Assembly (NCBI GenBank): GCA_020073445.1
Contig: JAIQFE010000018.1
Coordinates: 57,084 to 121,083 of the forward strand
DNA length: 64,000 bases
Origin: Terriglobia bacterium
GTDB taxonomy: Bacteria > Acidobacteriota > Terriglobia > Bryobacterales > Bryobacteraceae
Direction: 5' to 3'
In this document: one piece after another, positions 36,287 to 44,453 of the stretch
How the letters are laid out: each line of letters opens with the position of its first letter
Position numbering within the stretch: the first letter of the stretch is position 1
Translations under genes and position numbers: made by a program
Notes under the pieces: model-generated
The model's input: only the letters and a program-made list of their open reading frames with translations
Databases searched by the model: none
Told to the model about the DNA's origin: nothing

Positions 36287-36472
36287 ATGACGATGCCCAT
36301 GCCGATGTCACTCATGGACCTGATCGTGTTGCTGGCGGGTGTCTTCGCCGTCGTGTTCCTCGCCGCGTGGATCGTCTCGCCGCGCCTTCGTGTGTGGATC
36401 GAACGCCCCAAGTACCGCTTTCTCGCGGATGTGCAAAGCTATGATCAAAGGCAAGAGAAAGCAAGAGAATGA
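36287..36472 (+). CDS. CcoQ-like small membrane subunit of the cbb3 oxidase
   Basis: A 61-residue protein with a single helix (LMDLIVLLAGVFAVVFLAAWI) and a basic cytoplasmic tail (RLRVWIERPKYRF). It lies two bases after the CcoO fusion and overlaps the next gene by four. Size, topology and position match CcoQ, a small subunit that stabilises cbb3 oxidases, but sequence similarity is too low to be sure. The methionine-rich start (MTMPMPM) is unusual and could bind copper. An assembly-factor role is the alternative. Confidence 0.65.
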   Translation: MTMPMPMSLMDLIVLLAGVFAVVFLAAWIVSPRLRVWIERPKYRFLADVQSYDQRQEKARE

Positions 36473-37434
36473 CCCAAAGCACACGCGGTAGCGCGACGGT
36501 TCTCGTGATGTGCGCCGCGATCGGCGTGGTCACCGTGGCCGCAACGCTCGTGTGGGGTTCGGGATCTCTCGTGCCGAATCGCGCCGGCGCACCCGCGAAT
36601 TCCTCTGCGACCGAAGAATACGGAAAGCGACTCATCGCCCAAACCACGGAATTGCTGGGTCCCGACGTTGCCGATCCGAAGATGCGTTTCACCGATAGCC
36701 GGCTCTCTTGCGCCTCCTGCCACATCGGAGCAGGCGTCGAGCCGGGCAATCTGAGTCTGGTCGCGGCCATGAGCAAGTACCCCAGGATTTCGCCCCGCAG
36801 CGGCGGAAACGAGACCATCCAGGACCGCATCAACGGCTGCATGACGCGCAGCATGAACGGTCGCGCGCTCGCCGACAATAGCCCGGAAATGATCGCCATG
36901 GTTTCGTATCTGCGGTTCCTGAGCGATCAGGATGCGGCGACCGGCGCCGGCCAGCGCAAAGCGCATGAATCGCCGGCTTTCAAGACTCCCAACCGCGCGG
37001 CCAATCTGGAAGCAGGCCAGCACGTGTTTGAGCAGCGCTGCGCGGCCTGTCATCAGAACGATGGTTTCGGACTCCCGGCTTCCCGCAATCCGGTGGATGG
37101 CTACGTCTTCCCGCCTTTGTGGGGACCCAACAGCTTCAACGACGGCGCGGGCATGCACCGCGTTCTGACCGCCGCCCGCTTCATCAAAGCGAAGATGCCG
37201 CTCGGCGCAGCGAACCTGGATGACGACCAGGCCTCCGACGTAGCCGCGTTCATCAACTCAAAGCCGCGTCCGGAGATGACCGGACTCGACGGGGACTATC
37301 CTGACAGGTCGAAGAAACCCGTCGATACCAGTTACGGTCCTTACGCCGATTCCTTTTCGAGCGACCAACACCGCTTCGGTCCCTTTGCGCCGATTGAGGC
37401 GTTCTACAAGAGCTTGAAGAAGCCCGCCAAATGA
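36469..37434 (+). CDS. tsdA: Di-haem thiosulfate dehydrogenase, TsdA-like
   Basis: A 321-residue exported or N-anchored di-haem cytochrome c. Haem 1: CASCH at 81-85, with the TsdA-specific axial Cys124 in the INGCMTRSMNG motif. Haem 2: CAACH at 191-195, with Met243 in AKMPLG. TsdA joins two thiosulfates to tetrathionate, giving two electrons, and some homologues run in reverse. The Cys ligand is the diagnostic feature and is present. As last gene of the cbb3 operon (ATGA overlap) it could feed electrons straight to the tri-haem subunit. SoxAX-like or other di-haem enzymes are less likely. Confidence 0.87.
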   Translation: MTQSTRGSATVLVMCAAIGVVTVAATLVWGSGSLVPNRAGAPANSSATEEYGKRLIAQTTELLGPDVADPKMRFTDSRLSCASCHIGAGVEPGNLSLVAAMSKYPRISPRSGGNETIQDRINGCMTRSMNGRALADNSPEMIAMVSYLRFLSDQDAATGAGQRKAHESPAFKTPNRAANLEAGQHVFEQRCAACHQNDGFGLPASRNPVDGYVFPPLWGPNSFNDGAGMHRVLTAARFIKAKMPLGAANLDDDQASDVAAFINSKPRPEMTGLDGDYPDRSKKPVDTSYGPYADSFSSDQHRFGPFAPIEAFYKSLKKPAK

Positions 37435-37438
37435 GTTG

Positions 37439-38737
37439 TCACGCCTTCTGTTCCAAGGGCGTCACCGGATCGAGGAATAGCCAGCAGAAGAAGCCGATCG
37501 CGTAGACTGCAGCCGCCGTATATAAGGCCGCCGACCAGCCCTGTTTCCCTCCTTGTGCGATGAATCCGACCACAGCTGGCGCAACCACTCCACCCAGCTG
37601 TCCGATGGTGTTCATCGCTCCAGAGACGGCGCCCACATGCCGGCCGCCTAGATCCATGGCGCTGGTCCAGGACGCAGGCACGCTAAGCTCGACTGAAAAA
37701 CTAGAGAGGCTCATTAAAGTGATGGCCGCCATGACGGAATCGGCCCGGATCGCCAGAACCATCAAGATTGCCGCACCCGCATAGGAAACATAGCAGACGA
37801 TCTTTCGCGCCCGCCGCATATCGAAACGGCGAATCAGACTGGAAGTGGCCCAGCCTCCGGCCAGGCTGCCCAGAGCCGCCATCAGCAGCGGGAAGCCGGC
37901 CAACAGCGCGCTCCGCGTGATATCCACTCCACGAGCTTCCTGCAGGTAAGTCGGGAGCCACGTGATGTAGAAATAGAATCCGTAGAAATGGCAGAACCAC
38001 TGCACGCACAGCATCCAAAGACTGCGGGAAACAATATAGTCACTCCACGGAGCGCCCCCGTGACCCTGAGTCTTTTCCGCGGCAGGGATCATGGCCAGCT
38101 CCATCGCATTCATTGACGGATGTTGCGACGGCGTATCGCGAAACCACCAATAAAAGGCGGCGGCCCAAGCGAATCCCACCAGGCCAAATACCAGAAATAC
38201 GTTCTTCCACGACATGAACGCGTAGAGAAAGACAACCAGCGACGGCGCGATCGCCGCACCTAGGCGCGCACTCGCTGCTTTCAGGCCTTCTGCGACTGGA
38301 CGCTCGCGTACTGGAAGCCAGGTCTTGAACAAACGCGCGAGGCTCGGATAGCATCCCGCTTCTCCGGCGCCGAAAAGCAATCGAGCGGTCCAAAGCGAAG
38401 CGAAGTTCCACGCCCATCCGGTGGCGATCGTGAAGAAAGACCACCCTACGACCATTTGCGTCAACGCCTTACGTGGACCCCTCCAGTCGCAATACATCCC
38501 GGCCGGAATCTCGAGCAGTGCATAAGCCAGGCCGAACGCCGAGAAGATGTAGCCCATTTCGACGGCGGTCAGGCCCAGATCGCGCCGCATCAACGGGGCA
38601 GCCTGTCCAATAGCCGCGCGATCCAGAAAGGTGATGAACGACAGCGTCATCCCGTAGGCGACCGCGACGTAACGGGTTCTGGTTGGCGTCGACTCGGAAG
38701 TGTCGCGTGCAACCGCCGCTGATGCCTCTATAGCCAT
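37439..38737 (-). CDS. MFS transporter, anion:cation symporter type
   Basis: A 432-residue inner-membrane protein with twelve helices. Helix 1 (SFITFLDRAAIGQAAPLMRRDLGL) and the loop 2-3 motif (AGMYCDWRGPRKALTQMVVGWSFFT) match the ACS family that imports hexuronates, glucarate, galactonate or phthalate-type acids. GAGEAGCYPSLARLFKTWLP is typical too. It converges on tsdA with four bases between the stops and is divergent from the sodium symporter at 38826. Substrate probably an organic acid, not determined. Confidence 0.88.
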   Translation of the reverse strand: MAIEASAAVARDTSESTPTRTRYVAVAYGMTLSFITFLDRAAIGQAAPLMRRDLGLTAVEMGYIFSAFGLAYALLEIPAGMYCDWRGPRKALTQMVVGWSFFTIATGWAWNFASLWTARLLFGAGEAGCYPSLARLFKTWLPVRERPVAEGLKAASARLGAAIAPSLVVFLYAFMSWKNVFLVFGLVGFAWAAAFYWWFRDTPSQHPSMNAMELAMIPAAEKTQGHGGAPWSDYIVSRSLWMLCVQWFCHFYGFYFYITWLPTYLQEARGVDITRSALLAGFPLLMAALGSLAGGWATSSLIRRFDMRRARKIVCYVSYAGAAILMVLAIRADSVMAAITLMSLSSFSVELSVPASWTSAMDLGGRHVGAVSGAMNTIGQLGGVVAPAVVGFIAQGGKQGWSAALYTAAAVYAIGFFCWLFLDPVTPLEQKA

Positions 38738-38825
38738 TTGAGCAGGTACATACTATCAGCATTCGCGCTACCCTTGAGATTTGCCGAAACGCCATGCAGA
38801 TCGTCTCTACAGTTTTGTCTGACGA

Positions 38826-40499
38826 ATGAAGCCTATCGACTGGATCGTAATGTTTGCGTGGCTGGTGGCGATCGTGGGCTATGGCCTCTATCGCGGGCGC
38901 GGCAGCAATACCGTCGATCGCTACTTGCTGGCCGGCAAATCGATGCCCTGGTACGCCATGGGGCTATCGATCATGGCCACGCAGGCCAGCGCCGTCACCT
39001 TCATCTCGACCACCGGACAAAGCTATACGGACGGCATGCGGTTCGTGCAGTTCTACTTCGGGTTGCCGCTGGCGATGGTGATTCTTTCCGCCACTGCAGT
39101 CCCGATCTTTCACCGCGCAAATGTTTACACAGCGTACGAATACCTGGAACAGCGCTTCGATGTGAAGACGCGTGCGCTGGTGAGTGCGATTTTCCTGATT
39201 CCGCGCGGCTTGGCCGCGGGGCTATCGCTGTACGCTCCGTCGGTGGTCCTCTCGGTGATCCTGGGCTGGCCCGACCGCTGGACCACCATTCTGATGGGCC
39301 TCCTGATCGTTGTCTACACTTCGATCGGCGGCAACAAGGCGGTCATCTGGGCGGACGTGCAGCAGATGATGCTGATCTCATGCGCGCTGGTGCTCGCTCT
39401 GTTCATGGCGGTCCATCTCATGCCCGCCGACGTCTCGTGGACCAAAGCCATTTCGCTCGCGGGCGCCGCCGGAAGGCTCAACGCCGTCACGACGCGTTTC
39501 GATTGGGACGACCGCTACAACGTCTGGAGCGGCCTGATCGGCGGAATGTTCCTCGCGCTGGCCTACTTCGGATGCGATCAATCCCAGGTGCAGCGCTATC
39601 TCACTGGCAAGTCGATTGCGCAAAGCCGTCTAGGGCTGCTCTTCAATGCTCTAGCGAAAATCCCGATGCAGTTCTTCATCCTCTTCATCGGCGCCATGGT
39701 GTTCGTGTTCTTCACGTTCGAGAAGCCGCCGCTGCTGTTCCAACCCGTGGAATTGGCCCGCCTGGCCAAAGATCCTCGTCTTCCCGCGGTGGAGCAGCGC
39801 TACGACCAAGCCTTCGCACAGCGCAAGCAGGCCGCCGAGGATTATCTCCAGGCGCGCGATCCGCAATCGCAAGAGAATACCCGCACGCGTTATCAGGACG
39901 CCCAGCGCGAATTGGACAGCGCGCATGCGGCGGGCGAGCAGCTGGTGGCGAAAGATTTTCACGACACCAACTACATCTTTCTTTCGTTCGTGACCGGATA
40001 CTTGCCGGTCGGCGTGGTCGGGCTGATTGTCGCGGTGATTTTCACGGCTGCGATGTCCTCTACTTCAGGTGAGATCAACTCTTTGGCCGCGGTCACGGTG
40101 ATCGACCTGTACCAGAGACACGTTCGCAAAGACGCATCCGACGGCCATTACCTCGCGGTGTCGCGCGTCGCCACGGTGTTTTGGGGCGTGTACGCCGTGG
40201 TCTTCGCCCAATACGGGAGCAGCTTCGGAGCCCTCATCGAGGCGGTGAACATCATCGGGTCGCTATTTTACGGCGGCTTGCTCGGCGTATTCGTGCTGGC
40301 GTTCTTCTTCAAAAGCGTGGGCGCGAACGGCGCGTTTTTCGGCGTCCTGGCCGGGGAGGTCGCCATTTTTTCTGCCTTCCTGTTTACGAAGATTTCCTTC
40401 CTCTGGTATAACGTCGTGGGATGTATTGTGGTCATCGTGGCCGGAGTGCTGGTTTCACGACTGTTTGACCGCACGGAGCGGAGCGGCGCTTTAACATGA
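38826..40499 (+). CDS. Sodium:solute symporter (SSS/SGLT family)
   Basis: A 557-residue transporter with about thirteen helices. Family features: RYLLAGKSMPWYAMGLSIMATQASAVTFISTTGQSYTDGM at the N-terminus and FGCDQSQVQRYLTGKS in the middle, close to the SSS signature of sugar/inositol carriers. An unusual soluble insertion of about 75 residues (from PVELARLAKDPRLP to EQLVAKDF) is strongly helical and probably coiled-coil, between two mid-protein helices. Its stop overlaps the start of a universal stress protein gene (ATGA). Substrate likely a sugar or sugar acid, unproven. Confidence 0.9.
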   Translation: MKPIDWIVMFAWLVAIVGYGLYRGRGSNTVDRYLLAGKSMPWYAMGLSIMATQASAVTFISTTGQSYTDGMRFVQFYFGLPLAMVILSATAVPIFHRANVYTAYEYLEQRFDVKTRALVSAIFLIPRGLAAGLSLYAPSVVLSVILGWPDRWTTILMGLLIVVYTSIGGNKAVIWADVQQMMLISCALVLALFMAVHLMPADVSWTKAISLAGAAGRLNAVTTRFDWDDRYNVWSGLIGGMFLALAYFGCDQSQVQRYLTGKSIAQSRLGLLFNALAKIPMQFFILFIGAMVFVFFTFEKPPLLFQPVELARLAKDPRLPAVEQRYDQAFAQRKQAAEDYLQARDPQSQENTRTRYQDAQRELDSAHAAGEQLVAKDFHDTNYIFLSFVTGYLPVGVVGLIVAVIFTAAMSSTSGEINSLAAVTVIDLYQRHVRKDASDGHYLAVSRVATVFWGVYAVVFAQYGSSFGALIEAVNIIGSLFYGGLLGVFVLAFFFKSVGANGAFFGVLAGEVAIFSAFLFTKISFLWYNVVGCIVVIVAGVLVSRLFDRTERSGALT

Positions 40500-41299
40500 T
40501 CGACTTCAAGCGGATTCTGTATCCCGTGGACCTTTCCGCGCAGAGCAGGGCAGTGGCCCCGTCTGTAGCGGCGATGGCGAAGCGTTTCGGCTCGGAGGTG
40601 GTGCTCCTGCACGTCGCGAGCGCATCCACTTCGGTTCCGGCGTTCGACAATTTCGCCGCGGCGGAATTCTCAGGGACTCGCGTTGTTCGGGAACTGCTGG
40701 AAGGGGATCCCGCGAGCCAGATCGTGAGTTACGCGGACCAGCACAAGATCGACCTGATCATGATGCCGACGCACGGCCATGGACCCTTTCGGGCGCTGCT
40801 CTTGGGATCGGTGACCGCGAAGGTTCTGCACGACTCGCATTGCACGGTGTGGACCGGCGTTCACGCGGAAGATGTGTCGGCGCACTCGCCGGACCGCTGG
40901 AAGCGCGTCCTATGCGCGGTAGATACGGACGAGCACGGAAAATCCGTGCTCAAGTGGGCCTGGGAGTTCGCGCAGCAACAGAACCTGGAACTTCAGTTGA
41001 CCCACGCGGTTGCCGGGGCGGACGGCATGTGGATCGAAGAGCGTGACCCGAGCATGTACGAATTCCTATTCCATGCCGCGCGCGAGCGGCTTGCGAAATC
41101 GCAGGCCGAGGCGGGCACCAATGTCGAAATCCGCGTGGTCGGAGGGAGCGTGGGGAGCGGGGTACACCAAGCTGCTCTTGATTACGCTGCCGACCTGATT
41201 GTGATCGGACGGGGACCGATCCAGACCTCTTTCGGACGCCTGAAAAACAGCGCTTACTCTATCATCCGGGCGGCACCCTGCCCGGTCATTAGCATCTAA
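40496..41299 (+). CDS. Tandem universal stress protein
   Basis: A 267-residue cytoplasmic protein with two UspA domains. The first (residues about 1-125) starts FKRILYPVDLSAQSRAVAP and has a GxG-type loop (PTHGHGPFRALLLGSVTAKVL). The second (about 133-267) starts WKRVLCAVDTDEHGKSVL and ends IGRGPIQTSFGRLKNSAYSIIRAAPCPVISI, keeping the G-x-G ATP-binding pattern in part. Fused to the symporter gene by an ATGA overlap, it may regulate or sense the transporter, as seen for some transporter-Usp pairs. Function inferred. Confidence 0.88.
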   Translation: MIDFKRILYPVDLSAQSRAVAPSVAAMAKRFGSEVVLLHVASASTSVPAFDNFAAAEFSGTRVVRELLEGDPASQIVSYADQHKIDLIMMPTHGHGPFRALLLGSVTAKVLHDSHCTVWTGVHAEDVSAHSPDRWKRVLCAVDTDEHGKSVLKWAWEFAQQQNLELQLTHAVAGADGMWIEERDPSMYEFLFHAARERLAKSQAEAGTNVEIRVVGGSVGSGVHQAALDYAADLIVIGRGPIQTSFGRLKNSAYSIIRAAPCPVISI

Positions 41300-41306
41300 C
41301 GGATCG

Positions 41307-42692
41307 CTAATCGAGCGAGCGCAACAACTGCGCCAGTTCTTCGTGCGGTCCGTGTTGACCCGGCGGCAATGCTGCGGGAGGACTGAATAGGTTCCGAAGC
41401 GGCTCTGGCGAAACACATTTAGGCAGGTCGAGCGTAAAGCGAACCGTAGTGCCCAGTCCCATCACGCTATCCATTTCCAGGGCTGCTCCCATGGATTCGA
41501 CCAGCCGCCGGGAGATCCCCAGCCCGATTCCCCGGCCTCGCGTGCGATGCCACGGCGAGCCATCGGCCCGCTGGAAGGGCGCCAGCAGACGACGCTGCAT
41601 ATGCACCGGGATACCGGTCCCGCTGTCTTTAACTTCGAACGCGATCCGGTCCGGCTGGACTTGCCAGGCTCGCAGTTCGACGAATCCATAGTCGGTAAAT
41701 CGGACGGCGTTGTGGGCCAGGCTTAGCAGTGCCTGGCGGATTTTGCCGCTGTCGCCGGTCACCCACAGCGCTTTCATATCTGTTCCGTCCACGCGGAGAT
41801 CCAAGCCTTTCGATTCGGCCAGCGGCTGCACCAGCATCGCGACGTCGGCCAGCACCTCCAGTGGCGCGAACCGGCTCTCCTCTGTCTTCAGGAGTCCGGT
41901 GCGATCTTCCGAAGCGTTGAGAACGTTCACGAGATTGACCAGGCTTCGGTTGAACTCGCTTAGCACTCGGATGTAATCCTTCTGTTTAGGATCCAGCGGT
42001 GTCTTGCGGAGACAATCGAGAACGGCGGTGACGGCCGAGGCTCGCGTTCCGATTGTGTGACTGACGGTTCCTACGAGTTCCTCTCTTTCCCGTTTGACCA
42101 GATTGGACCTTCGGGACCGGCGTCGCACCAAATCCACGGTTCGCGCGGTTAATGCGTAGTACCAGGTGAAGGCATAGAGGATCAACAGCTTTGCCGCTTC
42201 GATTTCCCAGTTCGCCACGCCATGGGAAGTGGCCACCATGAAAACGTAAACAGCGTAGGAGCCCACCAGAAGATGGCCGAACCAGATGACCCGCCGGACT
42301 CCGAAGAAGATCTGATCCGTACAACGCGCCGCCAACAGTAGAAACAGCCAGCTACTCGTCCCGCCCGTGAGATGAATCGCCAATAACAGCACGGGCACGT
42401 CCAGGACCAGGAACAACGTCCCCAAGTGCAGCTTCCGGCTTTCTAGAAAGAAGACTCTCAACGTCAGCCAGGAACCGAGCCCGTAGAACGTAGCGACGTA
42501 AGCGAACGTCCACACCGATGTCCAATTCACGGTTCCGAGGACAGCCAGGTTGTGCACCGCGAGGAGAGCTGTAATGGTTCCCAGTCCGCCGAGGCGGGTA
42601 ATCGGGATCACATAAGTGTGAAGCCGGAAGGCCCTACGACCCGCTTTGGATGAGGGCTGCGCGGATCCTGTCCGATTCAATGAACGTGGCAT
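41307..42692 (-). CDS. Membrane sensor histidine kinase with atypical H-box
   Basis: A 461-residue protein. Five or six membrane helices (residues about 28-180) form the sensor part, similar to MASE-like integral sensors. The dimerisation helix reads ELVGTVSHTIGTRASAV, with His212 present but the usual following Glu/Asp replaced by Thr and the Pro of the box lost. The HATPase domain has N-box (SLAHNAVRFTDYG), G1 (DSGTGI) and G2 (GRGIGLGIS) intact. No response regulator adjoins it; a tandem HD-GYP gene is divergent. Phosphatase/kinase balance may be altered. Confidence 0.87.
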   Translation of the reverse strand: MPRSLNRTGSAQPSSKAGRRAFRLHTYVIPITRLGGLGTITALLAVHNLAVLGTVNWTSVWTFAYVATFYGLGSWLTLRVFFLESRKLHLGTLFLVLDVPVLLLAIHLTGGTSSWLFLLLAARCTDQIFFGVRRVIWFGHLLVGSYAVYVFMVATSHGVANWEIEAAKLLILYAFTWYYALTARTVDLVRRRSRRSNLVKREREELVGTVSHTIGTRASAVTAVLDCLRKTPLDPKQKDYIRVLSEFNRSLVNLVNVLNASEDRTGLLKTEESRFAPLEVLADVAMLVQPLAESKGLDLRVDGTDMKALWVTGDSGKIRQALLSLAHNAVRFTDYGFVELRAWQVQPDRIAFEVKDSGTGIPVHMQRRLLAPFQRADGSPWHRTRGRGIGLGISRRLVESMGAALEMDSVMGLGTTVRFTLDLPKCVSPEPLRNLFSPPAALPPGQHGPHEELAQLLRSLD

Positions 42693-42852
42693 GGATTGGG
42701 GTTCTCAGTCGAGCTGCCCGGGGCCGACTGGCTGTGTCGATTCCAGTCTAAAGGGCTGAAAATCTCCGAGCCATGGGACGAACGTCTCAAAACACTGCCA
42801 GGGATTCACCCTAGCGGCGGAAACACGCTCATGGAAGTTCCCGGCAAGTTAA

Positions 42853-42867
42853 GTGACATTCTGTCAC
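42853..42867. promoter_or_regulatory. GTGACA/TGTCAC dyad before the HD-GYP gene
   Basis: Arms GTGACA and TGTCAC flank TTC, a perfect 15-bp dyad in the gap between the divergent histidine kinase and HD-GYP genes. It resembles the GGTGAC/GTCACC dyad before the efflux operon at 21055: both share GTGAC, five bases ending TCT, then GTCACC. The same DNA-binding protein may recognise both. If the HD-GYP protein began further upstream the dyad would lie inside its coding region; I judge that unlikely. Apart from this the gap (42693-42965) shows no other feature. Confidence 0.5.
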
Positions 42868-42965
42868 CTTCGCTACGACGTGCCCGCGCCAGCTTGTCCA
42901 GATCAGTTTCCTGTTGCCTCCAGCAAACCCCTTGCCCCGCAACATATCGCGGTTTGGCGGCGTGC

Positions 42966-44453
42966 ATGCTTCCGAGAGCCCCAGAGGCGCCCACGAACGT
43001 GCTTACATTTGACCCCAGCTCACCTCTAAGCAGTACGGGAACCGCGTCGGTACTGCGCGTGTCCCAGATTATGTCCGCGCTTTCCTATGCACTGGATCTC
43101 ACCGAAGGCCAGCCAATGGGACACTCGGTGCGAGCCTGCATCATCGGGATGCGGATCGCCAAGCACATCGGCCTTCCTGTTCAGGATCAGAGCGATCTGT
43201 ATTATGCGCTGCTCCTGAAAGACGCCGGGTGCAGCAGCAATGCGTCCCGGCTATTTCACATTCTGAACGCCGATGAGATTCGCGCCAAAGGAGACGTGAA
43301 GACCACGGACTGGACCCGCGTCGGGTGGGAGAGCCTGCAGTATGCGATCAGCCACGTGGCGACGGGCGCGCCTTTTCTGGAGCGGATTCGCACGCTCTTG
43401 CGCGTGGCCGCGACACAACAACGGGACTCTTGCGAACTGGTGAAGATCCGCTGTGAGCGAGGTTCCTCGGTCGCGCGGAGCATGGGATTTTCGGAGAACG
43501 TCGCCCTCGCCATCTTCAGCCTGGATGAGCATTGGAACGGCGGGGGATATCCGGACGGACTCCGCGGGAAACAGGTACCTCTGTTCTCGCGCATCATGAA
43601 TCTGTCCCAGACTCTGGAAGTGTTTTGGGCCAACCGCGAGGCGGAAGCTGCGGTCGATGTGGCCTGCCAGCGGAGCGGCCGCTGGTTCGACCCCGATCTG
43701 GTCAAGGCCGTCGAGTCGCTCCATCAGGCCGGGGCACTCTTTGCCAATCTGGGAACGGAGAAGGTTCTGCAGGACGTCGTCGCCCTGGAGCCGGAAGAAC
43801 GTCAGTTCCCGGCTACCGAAGGCATGCTCGACGGCATCTGCGCCGCCTTTGCCGAGGTGATCGATGCAAAGTCGCCGTTCACCTACCGGCACTCCACCGG
43901 CGTCGCGAACGCCGCCATCGCCATCGGACAGGAACTGGACATGAACCCGCAAGCCATCACATTCCTGCGTCGCGCAGCGCTCCTTCACGATATCGGCAAG
44001 TTGAGTGTCTCGAATTCGATTCTCGAAAAACCAGGCAAGCTCACCGACGGGGAGTTCTCCGTAGTCAAGAAGCATCCTTATTTCACATTCGAAATCCTGA
44101 GGAGGATCCCCGGCTTCGGAGAACTCAGCGAGATCGCGGCTTCGCACCACGAAAAACTCGATGGATCCGGATATTTTCGCGGATATGGAGCCGAACAGAT
44201 GTCCTTGCCCGCTCGCATTCTGGTCGTCGCGGACATTTATGACGCCCTCGCAGCCAAGCGTCCGTATCGGGACGCCATGCCATTCGAAAAGGTCCTGGGC
44301 ATCATGCAGAGCGAGGGAACTCAGAAGCTCGATGCACGATGTTTGGACGCCTTAATCACTGTCCAGCGACAATCTTCAGGCCCTGACCTGAAGGAACTGG
44401 CGCAGGCAGTAAATCACCCGGTTATCACCATTCCCAAGGAGACTCTCGTATGA
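42966..44453 (+). CDS. Tandem HD-GYP domain protein (cyclic-di-GMP phosphodiesterase-like)
   Basis: About 495 residues from ATG 42966. The frame is open to TTG 42696, but the upstream part is cysteine/serine-rich and unlike protein. The first HD-GYP unit (residues about 38-240) begins LSYALDLTEGQPMGHSVRAC. Its HD motif has become K85-D86, yet it keeps HWNGGGYPDGL. The second unit (about 290-470) has HDIGKLSV and HHEKLDGSGY, with the Pro of GYP replaced by Phe. Functional HD-GYP enzymes hydrolyse cyclic-di-GMP; here only the second site could be active. It overlaps the next gene by ATGA. Confidence 0.86.
   Translation: MLPRAPEAPTNVLTFDPSSPLSSTGTASVLRVSQIMSALSYALDLTEGQPMGHSVRACIIGMRIAKHIGLPVQDQSDLYYALLLKDAGCSSNASRLFHILNADEIRAKGDVKTTDWTRVGWESLQYAISHVATGAPFLERIRTLLRVAATQQRDSCELVKIRCERGSSVARSMGFSENVALAIFSLDEHWNGGGYPDGLRGKQVPLFSRIMNLSQTLEVFWANREAEAAVDVACQRSGRWFDPDLVKAVESLHQAGALFANLGTEKVLQDVVALEPEERQFPATEGMLDGICAAFAEVIDAKSPFTYRHSTGVANAAIAIGQELDMNPQAITFLRRAALLHDIGKLSVSNSILEKPGKLTDGEFSVVKKHPYFTFEILRRIPGFGELSEIAASHHEKLDGSGYFRGYGAEQMSLPARILVVADIYDALAAKRPYRDAMPFEKVLGIMQSEGTQKLDARCLDALITVQRQSSGPDLKELAQAVNHPVITIPKETLV

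Noticed and set aside
42696..42965. N-terminal extension of the HD-GYP protein from TTG 42696
   Set aside because: Cys/Ser/Pro-rich, unlike the family, without a ribosome site, and it would place a perfect dyad in the coding region.
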